9,808 nucleotides of DNA from positions 1 to 9,808 of the forward strand of contig DATDGI010000334.1 of NCBI GenBank assembly GCA_036522155.1, in the 5' to 3' direction. Shown piece by piece: positions 1-5,500 of the stretch (position 1 is its first letter; each line of letters begins with the position of its first letter). Source of the DNA: UBA9676 sp036522155. Its GTDB lineage: Bacteria > Actinomycetota > Actinomycetes > Streptosporangiales > Streptosporangiaceae. Made by a program: the position numbers and the translations under genes. The notes beneath the pieces are model-generated. The model saw only the letters and a program-made list of their open reading frames with translations. It did no database searches and was not told the origin of the DNA.

Positions 1-291
1 GCAGTTCACGGCGACCTTCGTGTGCCGCTGTCGGCGGTTCGCGGCGTCGAGGTGGTCGACGACGCCCACGGTTGGACCGGGATCGGGGTCGGGTTCAAGG
101 TCGGGATGCGCCTCCCCGGCGTCGCTACCGTGGCCACTGTCCGCGGCCATGGCGAGAAGATGTTCATCGCCGTCCATCGCGACACGCCGCGCGGCGTGAG
201 GGTGCGCTTGGAGGGTGCCCCGTGGGATGAGTGGATCGTCGGCTGCGCAGATCCCGAAACCGTCGCCGGCACGCTGGCGGCAGCGACCTGA
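1..291 (+). CDS. Small conserved actinobacterial protein, 5' end outside the window
   Basis: The reading frame is open from the first base, so the true start lies upstream; the GTG at 22 is only an internal codon. The visible part is 96 residues and reads as alternating short beta strands: VPLSAVRGVEVVDD, then a turn rich in Gly (GVGFKVGMRLPG), FIAVHRDTPRGVRVRLEG, and a final DEWIVGCADPETVAGTL segment. From memory this pattern belongs to a family of about 100-residue actinobacterial proteins of unknown role that resemble a small PH-like fold; no catalytic residues are apparent. It ends at TGA 289-291, and the next gene converges on it 25 bp away. Codon use (strong G/C at third positions) supports real coding. 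The family call is a recollection, not a search result. Confidence 0.7.
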   Translation, partial: AVHGDLRVPLSAVRGVEVVDDAHGWTGIGVGFKVGMRLPGVATVATVRGHGEKMFIAVHRDTPRGVRVRLEGAPWDEWIVGCADPETVAGTLAAAT

Positions 292-316
292 GCCGTCGCC
301 GCAGTGGAGTAGAGAA

Positions 317-751
317 TCAGTCGAGGTCGAACTCGTTGCCCTCGATGTCCTGCATCACGATGCACGACTCGTTGTCTTCATCGGCAGGAAGCAGCCGCAC
401 GCGTACCGCGCCGAGCGCGATCAGCCGTGCACATTCGGCCTCCAGCGTGGCCAGGCGCTCTTCACCCATGAGCCCCGTGCCGACCCGCACGTCAAGATGC
501 ACCCGGTTCTTGACGACCTTGCCTTCGGGAACGCGCTGGAAGTACAGTCGCGGGCCCGCACCTGAGGGATCACTGCACGCGAACCATGAACCCTGATCCT
601 CAGGAGGCAGCGAGCGATTGAAATCGTCCCAGGTGGCGAACCCTTCCGGTGGCGGCGGTAGGACGTACCCCAGCACCTCGCACCAGAAACGAGCGACGCG
701 CTCGGGGTCTGCGCAATCGAAGGTGACCTGGAACTGCCTGACCGACGCCAT
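317..751 (-). CDS. VOC family protein (glyoxalase-like domain)
   Basis: This is a complete 144-residue protein, a normal length for a single-domain vicinal-oxygen-chelate protein. The N-terminal QFQVTFDCADPERVARFWCEVLGY (residues 6-29) is the usual opening beta-alpha unit of the Glyoxalase_6 type, with the typical D-P-x-x-x-A-x-F-W pattern. NRVHLDVRV (82-90) is the strand opening the second half, and MQDIEGNEFDL (133-143) is the usual closing strand with a Glu where many VOC enzymes bind metal. Members act on or bind small molecules (bleomycin-type resistance, glyoxalase, dioxygenase), so the substrate cannot be named. The ATG at 751 is supported by an AAGGTGG ribosome site at 756-762 (minus strand), 4 nt upstream. 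It is convergent with the gene to its left; no partner gene is evident. Confidence 0.9.
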   Translation of the reverse strand: MASVRQFQVTFDCADPERVARFWCEVLGYVLPPPPEGFATWDDFNRSLPPEDQGSWFACSDPSGAGPRLYFQRVPEGKVVKNRVHLDVRVGTGLMGEERLATLEAECARLIALGAVRVRLLPADEDNESCIVMQDIEGNEFDLD

Positions 752-824
752 CAGTCCACCTTAGGGGCGCGTGTTGCCGGGAGCCACGCCCGGCGTACCT
801 GGATGAGCAACCCGGGAACGGGCC

Positions 825-926
825 ATGGTCTACCAGTGGGTCCAGCCATCCCGGGAATACGGCTTTGACAAGATGGAGGATTTCCTGAGGTCGCTGCTCG
901 ATTCAGGGGGAACTGTCTCTGCTTAG
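825..926 (+). CDS. Short doubtful ORF or gene remnant (33 aa)
   Basis: An ATG at 825 opens 33 codons ending in TAG at 924-926, with an in-frame stop just upstream at 804-806. The peptide (MVYQWVQPSREYGF, then DKMEDFLRSLLDSGG) looks like a folded-protein fragment with an amphipathic helix, and about 70% of third positions are G or C, as expected for genes here. There is no convincing ribosome site. It could be a small protein or the surviving C-terminal end of a decayed gene in the 203-bp gap between two minus-strand genes. I do not recognise a family. Confidence 0.25.
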   Translation: MVYQWVQPSREYGFDKMEDFLRSLLDSGGTVSA

Positions 927-954
927 TCGAGCCCTGCATCCCCCGGGGACATCC

Positions 955-1332
955 TCATGCCGGCGTCGGCGGCTCAAGTGGGATGGGCGGCGGCTGTGGC
1001 TGCCCGAAGGCCGCCTCGGCCGCTGACATGGCGCCGTAGTCGGTCGCCAGGTTGGCGTAGATCGAGTAGACCAGCGTGATGAAGATGCCGAGCTTGAGCC
1101 ATAGCGTAGGCGTGAAGAAGAACAGGAAGCAGACCAGCGGGAAGTTGATCAGCCAGTAGATCGCGCCCCACAGGTGGACCTTGTACTGGGTGTATGGGTT
1201 GGTCGACAGGTCTTTGAAGAGCAGGTTCATCCAGGCGTGCCGGTTGTGCACCGCCGTGTGCGCGGCGTGCAGCCGGGCGACGTCGGCGCGGAGTTGGCGG
1301 ACCTCGGCGATCAGGGACTCGGTCTCAGTCAT
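955..1332 (-). CDS. Small membrane protein with coiled coil and two transmembrane helices
   Basis: From the ATG at 1332 the protein has 125 residues. Residues 4-24 (ESLIAEVRQLRADVARLHAAH) form a short heptad-like coiled coil. Two strongly hydrophobic helices follow, about 54-74 (LWGAIYWLINFPLVCFLFFF) and 76-96, joined by a tight turn, so both ends would face the same side. The tail is Pro-rich (QPQPPPIPLEPPTPA). Function is unknown; I do not recognise a named family. A GTG at 1365 would add 11 residues, but the ATG is preferred because a -10-like GATACT lies 6 nt upstream of it on the minus strand (1339-1344), the geometry of a leaderless actinobacterial transcript, and neither start has a clear Shine-Dalgarno. 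The gene sits just outside the left tRNA-Pro fragment and is probably the last chromosomal gene before the island. Confidence 0.7.
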   Translation of the reverse strand: MTETESLIAEVRQLRADVARLHAAHTAVHNRHAWMNLLFKDLSTNPYTQYKVHLWGAIYWLINFPLVCFLFFFTPTLWLKLGIFITLVYSIYANLATDYGAMSAAEAAFGQPQPPPIPLEPPTPA

Positions 1333-1390
1333 GACGCCAGTATCAGCGCTCACGCCGGTGAGCACGACGCCCCGGCTGTACGGCCCTCTA

Positions 1391-1568
1391 CCAGTCGGGA
1401 CGGCCGGATTTGAACCGGCGACCCCTTGACCCCAGTCAGAACCCGGGCATCGCCGGGTGTGACTCAGGAGGGCTCACCAGGAACCTGACCAGCAGAACTG
1501 GTGGCTTGGCGCAGGTGCCCGTCGTTCGGCGTGGGCCCATGTTGGCTCTTGGAATGGCTCCTGGTGGC
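1391..1568 (-). repeat. Left copy: tRNA-Pro(GGG) 3' fragment (att-like core) plus element arm
   Basis: On the minus strand, 1438-1395 reads as the 3' part of a proline tRNA. The anticodon-loop remnant comes first (TGACTGGGG, one G short of the right copy). A perfect T arm follows at 1419-1403 (GCCGG, loop TTCAAAT, CCGGC), then the acceptor 3' strand CGTCCCG and discriminator A. No D arm or acceptor 5' strand follows on the 5' side, so it is not a functional tRNA. Bases 1391-1433 match 8952-8994 exactly. After a one-base indel the similarity runs on to 1568, including the word pair TGGCTC (1543-1548 and 1555-1560), also present in the right copy. This is the expected look of an attachment-site core left by a tRNA-targeting integrase. 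Confidence 0.75.
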
Positions 1569-1596
1569 ACCTGATATGAGCCGCGTCGGCTCCTGG

Positions 1597-1616
1597 GGCA
1601 CCGGCGGCCCGGTGCC
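1597..1616. repeat. Perfect GC-rich inverted repeat (8-bp stem, 4-nt loop)
   Basis: GGCACCGG at 1597-1604 and CCGGTGCC at 1609-1616 are perfect reverse complements around the loop CGGC. No T tract follows on either strand, so it is a poor terminator. It lies between the att-like repeat and the DnaA-box-like cluster. It could be a recombination, replication or RNA-folding element, but nothing in the sequence decides which. Confidence 0.5.
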
Positions 1617-1650
1617 GGGCAGGCGAAGGGTCGTGCCCAGGTGGCCTTGT

Positions 1651-1723
1651 TGTGGACTTCCTGTGGAGAATGCGGGCCTGAAGGGGGATAACTGCCGCCG
1701 AGCTGTGGATAATCTGTGGATGC
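1651..1723 (+). promoter_or_regulatory. Cluster of DnaA-box-like 9-mers in helical phase
   Basis: Five same-direction 9-mers resemble TGTGGATAA, the complement of the DnaA box TTATCCACA. They are TGTGGACTT at 1651, TGTGGAGAA at 1662, GGGGGATAA at 1683, TGTGGATAA (perfect) at 1704 and TGTGGATGC at 1715. Start-to-start distances are 11, 21, 21 and 11 bp, all close to whole helical turns. The best two have one mismatch or none, and the outer and middle ones have two or three. Real origins and DnaA-titrating loci contain such phased arrays. Whether DnaA binds here is inference, and no AT-rich unwinding element is obvious beside it. Confidence 0.4.
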
Positions 1724-1756
1724 CCAAAAGAACTCGAAATTGCTCACCAGAAACCC

Positions 1757-1786
1757 TTGCGTGAACCCTGGCCACGGGCGTAAAAA
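1757..1786 (+). promoter_or_regulatory. Possible sigma-70-like promoter for the 1793-1975 RNA
   Basis: TTGCGT at 1757-1762 and TAAAAA at 1781-1786 are separated by 18 bp and stand out as AT-richer sequence in a GC-rich stretch. A start near 1793 would give a transcript of about 180 nt ending at the intrinsic terminator at 1940-1978. The match to consensus is partial, and no protein gene follows it. Confidence 0.25.
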
Positions 1787-1792
1787 TCTCTC

Positions 1793-1978
1793 ACTGCCGA
1801 AAACGGGACTACCCGGGGGCACCCGGGACGCAAGAGGAACTGGGTAACTGGGATCTCAGGCGGGTATCCGGCTCGGTAGCTGGTCAAGTGGCAGGGACGC
1901 GAGCATGAGATAGCGGTGTCCTGGCTGCGAGATCGGGCGGGCCCCTCCATCTCATGCATGGAGGGGCCTTCTCTATTG
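1793..1978 (+). ncRNA. Candidate structured small RNA or attenuator (uncharacterised)
   Basis: No plausible protein is encoded here, yet the stretch lies between a promoter-like pair and a clear terminator. Several helices can form: GATCTC 1852-1857 with GAGATC 1929-1934; CCGGCT 1868-1873 with AGCTGG 1878-1883 (one G-U pair, 4-nt loop); and CAGGGAC 1892-1898 with GTCCTGG 1918-1924 (one mismatch, one G-U). The loop of the last hairpin contains GCATGAGAT (1903-1911), a perfect 9-nt complement of ATCTCATGC (1949-1957), which includes the whole terminator loop. ATCTCA also occurs at 1853-1858 and could compete for the same bases. The layout is faintly tRNA-like but lacks a T arm. The helices are short, so chance pairing cannot be excluded. 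Confidence 0.3.
1940..1978 (+). terminator. Intrinsic terminator without an upstream protein gene
   Basis: A perfect 11-bp stem (GGCCCCTCCAT at 1940-1950, ATGGAGGGGCC at 1958-1968) closes a 7-nt loop CTCATGC and is followed by the T-rich run TTCTCTATTG. This is the strongest Rho-independent terminator in the window. Nothing upstream on the plus strand back to 1391 looks like a protein gene, which implies an RNA gene or a decayed transcription unit. Confidence 0.7.
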
Positions 1979-2013
1979 TTCCCCACCAGTAGCGACGTGC
2001 GACGATTCTGCTG

Positions 2014-2201
2014 TTAGCGACGCAGCCTTGCCTGTGTGGACTGGCTTTCCCGCTGCCTGGAGGCCTGATCGCCGCTGCAGCTGAATGCATCCAGCACGGC
2101 ACAGCAGTACACGTTGCCCTCCCGGGCCGGGGGCGCGGTGATGCCGGTCACCCAGAACAGGCCCGGCTGGTGCGCGGGAACTGGCGGTTGACCAGTGAAT
2201 C
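2014..2201 (-). pseudogene. Decayed IS3-family transposase (integrase-core fragment)
   Basis: On the minus strand, 2201 onward reads DSLVNRQFPRTS. After a frame change near 2160 it continues LFWVTGIT, then REGNVYCCAVLDAFS, and further on SQSTQARL before a TAA at 2016-2014. This follows the order of the rve-type catalytic core of actinobacterial IS3 OrfB proteins (from memory: LVxRQF, LWVTDIT, TREGKVYCCVVLDAFSRR, STQTA). The first catalytic Asp is Gly here (WVTGIT). With the frameshift, the stop and the missing N- and C-terminal parts it cannot be functional. No IS ends are recognisable. It marks the region as a landing zone for mobile DNA. Confidence 0.65.
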
Positions 2202-2225
2202 ATAGCTCTGACCTGCGGTTCTGGG

Positions 2226-2270
2226 TAGAGCTGAGGGGATTTGAACCCTGACCCCTCGATGCGAAGGAGG
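2226..2270 (-). repeat. tRNA-Ala(CGC) 3' fragment, possible old att site
   Basis: The minus strand from 2270 reads CCTCC, then the 7-nt anticodon loop TTCGCAT (anticodon CGC), then CGAGG. It continues with a T arm around TTCAAAT (2245-2239) and an acceptor-like CAGCTCT plus A at 2226. The anticodon stem pairs at four of five positions; the T stem appears to have lost one G, so the outer pairs fail. No D arm or acceptor 5' strand is present upstream. The similarity starts around the anticodon and runs to the 3' end, the same extent as in the tRNA-Pro fragments, so a relic attachment site is the simplest reading. Confidence 0.45.
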
Positions 2271-2507
2271 ATCCCGATGTGGCTCCATGTGATTCTCCCG
2301 CTGATGTAGCTCAGCAGGCATCGACCCGGTCTTACGAAATGCAGCAACTCAGGGGACAGGCTGGTGGCCGGCCTGGGGTGACCCGGTTTGAGCGGCAAGG
2401 CCTTGTGCAGTGGTGGGCGCTGCCATGACCACGTCCGCTGCCATGCTCCTTCTAGTGTGGCCGGGCTGGCAATACGGACACGCCTGCGGTATTCCCGTTT
2501 TCAAAGG

Positions 2508-2525
2508 CTGTGGTATGGGCCACAG
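2508..2525. promoter_or_regulatory. Operator-like dyad just upstream of the STAND-WD40 gene
   Basis: CTGTGG at 2508-2513 and CCACAG at 2520-2525 form a perfect 6-bp inverted repeat with a 6-bp centre (TATGGG), ending 8 bp before the preferred ATG at 2534. It spans the alternative GTG at 2510. Such a dyad could bind a dimeric regulator or fold in the mRNA leader. No regulator gene is adjacent. Confidence 0.3.
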
Positions 2526-2533
2526 TAGAGGTC

Positions 2534-5500
2534 ATGAGCCGGTACGTCCCTGTAGGTGTGGGGGACGAAATACAGCGCATGCAGGGCGGTGTGCGGGACT
2601 GGGTGCAGCGGGCCGCGGGCCGCGGCAAGCGCGGGCTGCGTGCGGCTTCGCCAGCAGTAATCCTGTCGCTGTTGTGCGCTAGCGCGCTTTGCCCCTTGCT
2701 CATGCCTCTCACCGGTGCAGTCTCCGGCGTGCTGGCCGCTGTTGGCGGGGGATTCCTGGCCGAAGTCGTCTCCGGAGTAGTTGACCGGCTGCCTGGTGGT
2801 GGTGAAGGACACACAGCGTCACGGGAGGATCTGGAGACGGGGATAGCCGATCAGATCCAGCTGATCCTGGCGGCGGGGGACGAGCACTCGGACGCCCTAC
2901 GGGGTGAGATCGCGTCGGTACTGAAAGAGATTGATGCGGGCGGGACGGCGTTGCGGGCCGCGATGGAGAAGGGCAATGAACGGGTTCGAAGTGACGTGAT
3001 AGCCGCGATCCGCGTCCTCAGTTCCGACTTCAGTGAATTGGCGTTTCTCATCAAGGAGAGCGCGCAGGCAGCCGCGGAAATCCGGAAGACCCTTGACACT
3101 CAGGGCGCTGATGTCCGGACGATCATCGAGCAGAATGACCGTCAGTCAACAGATATACGCCTGGTCCTGGAGGATCTAGCAGTTCTCGCAGGGCGAACCG
3201 GCAGTGGCCCTGCTGGCGCCGGACAGGCTGACGGGGGCCCGCGTTGGGTGCACGGGTGCCCGTACCGGGGATTGCTGCCCTTCGGCGAGACCGACGCCGA
3301 TGTGTTCTACGGGCGGGAGCGGCTGGCCACGGAACTGGCCGTGAAACTGGCCGCACGGGTGAACCGCGGCGGGCTGGTTGTTGTCACGGGCGCATCGGGG
3401 GCGGGCAAGTCATCGCTGCTGCGCGCCGGCCTGTTGCCGATCTTGGCCCGCGGCCACCAAATACAGGGATCGAATCAGTGGCCCCGCATTGTGATGACGC
3501 CCACCAAGGACCCGCTGACTGAACTGGCCGCACGCCTGGCAGCACTTGGCAGCGGCGATACCGTCGCGGTCCGCGATGGGCTCGTCCAGCACCCGGACCA
3601 GGCACACCTGGCCGCCTGGTCGGCAGTCCTTGCCGCCGCCGTCCGCCAAGACGAGGCCCAGCAGACGTCCGGCGACAACGCTGCACGGCTGGTGCTCATC
3701 GTCGACCAGTTCGAGCAGATCTTCACCCTGAATCCCGGCCCAGAAAGGAGGGCTCAGCGGCAGGCATTCATCACAGCATTGCATGCGGCAGCCACCACCC
3801 CGGTTGGCCCGGAGCAGGAGCCGCCTGCGCTGGTAATAATCGCCGTGCGCGGAGATTTCTGGGACCGGTGCGCCGCTTTTCCCGAGCTCGCGGGCGCGCT
3901 CCAGGACGGGCAATTTGTCGTCGGGCCCATGACCGAATCTGAGCTGCGAATGGCGATCACCGGTCCTGCGGACGCTGCCGGTCTCCGCATCGATCCCAGC
4001 CTGACCGACACCATTCTCAGCGATCTGCGTGCAACGGCCGGCGACGGCTCGGCAGGAGTGCTGCCGCTGCTATCCCAGGCAATGGCCCTCACCTGGGAGA
4101 AACGCGAAGGCGACCAGTTGACGAACCGCGGCTACAGCCAGGCAGGCGGAGTCAGCCACGCCGTCCAGACCGGAGCCGACAAGGTTTACAACGCCCTCCC
4201 GGCCGCGCAGCAGACGCTTGCCCGGGAAGTACTCCGCAGTATGACCGTTGCCAGCCGCGACGGCAGGCTCACCCGCCGCCCGCTAACCCGGGCCGACCTG
4301 TACTCCGGGCTCCCGGGTGCTGACCAGGCGCAGGTCGACGCCGTCCTTGAAGCGTTCGCCGCTGAGCGCCTGATAGTCCTCAACGAGGACACGGCCCAGA
4401 TATCTCATGACGCCCTGCTGCAGGCCTGGCCGAAGCTACGCGCCTGGCTCGAAGAAGACCAGGCCAGCTGGATCCTGTACGGCCAACTTGCCGACGCCGC
4501 CACCGACTGGCACGACAACAACAGCGATCCGTCGTTCCTCTACCGGGGCTCCCACCTCACCACCCTCCAGCAGGCGGCCACACAATGGTCAGCAAACCCG
4601 GCGCGCTACCCAGCGCTCACCGGCACCCAGCGCGACTTCCTGCAGGCCAGCGAACGCGCCGCCATCCGCAGCGTCCGCCAGCGGCGCAGCGCCATAATCA
4701 TTCTTTCTGTGCTGGCTCTGCTCGCTTCTTCGGCCGCGATCTTCGCGTTCCAACAGCGCGCCACCGCACAAGCAGAACGCGACAACGCCGTCTTCAATCA
4801 AATCACTGCCGAAGCAGGACAGCTACGCAGCACCGATGCGTCTCTCGCAGCCCAACTCGATGTGACCGCGTACCACATGAAACGCACTCCGGCTATCTAC
4901 ACAAATATGGTCACTGCGGAGAACACGGCCCTGTCGATACCCCTGACCGGCCAACGCAGCGTTGTTCACACAGTGGCGTTCAGCCCTGACGGCCACACCC
5001 TGGCCAGCGGTGGCGAGGATCAGACGATCCGGCTATGGAACGTGACCGACCTGGCCCACCCCACGCCCCTGGGCCAGCCGCTGGCCAGCCACGTTGGCTA
5101 CGTTTGGTCGGTGGCGTTCAGCCCCGACAGCCACATCCTGGCCGTCGGTGGCGGCTTTGACGGAAAGATCCAGCTGTGGAACATTACCAACCCGGCGCAT
5201 CCCATACCCCTGGGCCATCCGCTGACCAACGTCGGCTCCAGCCAGTCAGTGGCGTTCAGTCCCGACGGCCGCATCCTGGCCGCAGGCGGCGGCGATGACA
5301 CGATCCGGCTCTGGAACGTCACCAACCCAGCTCACCCGACGCCCGTAGGCCAGGCCCTAACCAAAGTAGGCCCCGTCTTGTCGGTGGCGTTCAGTCGTGA
5401 CGGCCGTACCTTGGCCGACGGCAGCTTCGACGGCAAGGTCCGGCTGTGGAACATCACCAACCCGGCCCACCCCCGGCTCCTGGGCCAGCCGCTGACCGGC

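Noticed and set aside
1174..1429. Plus-strand frames ending in GFEPATP
   Set aside because: They are shadows of the membrane-protein gene that run into the tRNA-Pro fragment; such endings are familiar spurious peptides at tRNA 3' sequences.
1501..1764. Plus-strand 87-codon open frame across the hairpin and DnaA-box-like cluster
   Set aside because: Its composition (Trp, Cys, Arg and Pro rich) follows the repeats in the DNA; there is no ribosome site or family, and it ends without relation to the nearby terminator.
1436..1822. Long minus-strand open frames (up to 128 codons) in the gene-free zone
   Set aside because: They are Pro/Gly/Arg-rich readings of high-GC non-coding DNA and cross the att core and the arm, which are explained as nucleic-acid features.
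1861..1937. A complete tRNA gene on the plus strand
   Set aside because: A D-arm-like word (GGTCAAGTGGCAG) and an anticodon-like hairpin are present, but there is no T arm with TTC-A/G-A and no acceptor helix of 7 bp, so only a structured RNA is proposed.
2410..2682. Plus-strand 90-codon frame overlapping the start of the STAND-WD40 gene
   Set aside because: It overlaps the larger gene in another frame, has no ribosome site and no recognisable domain.
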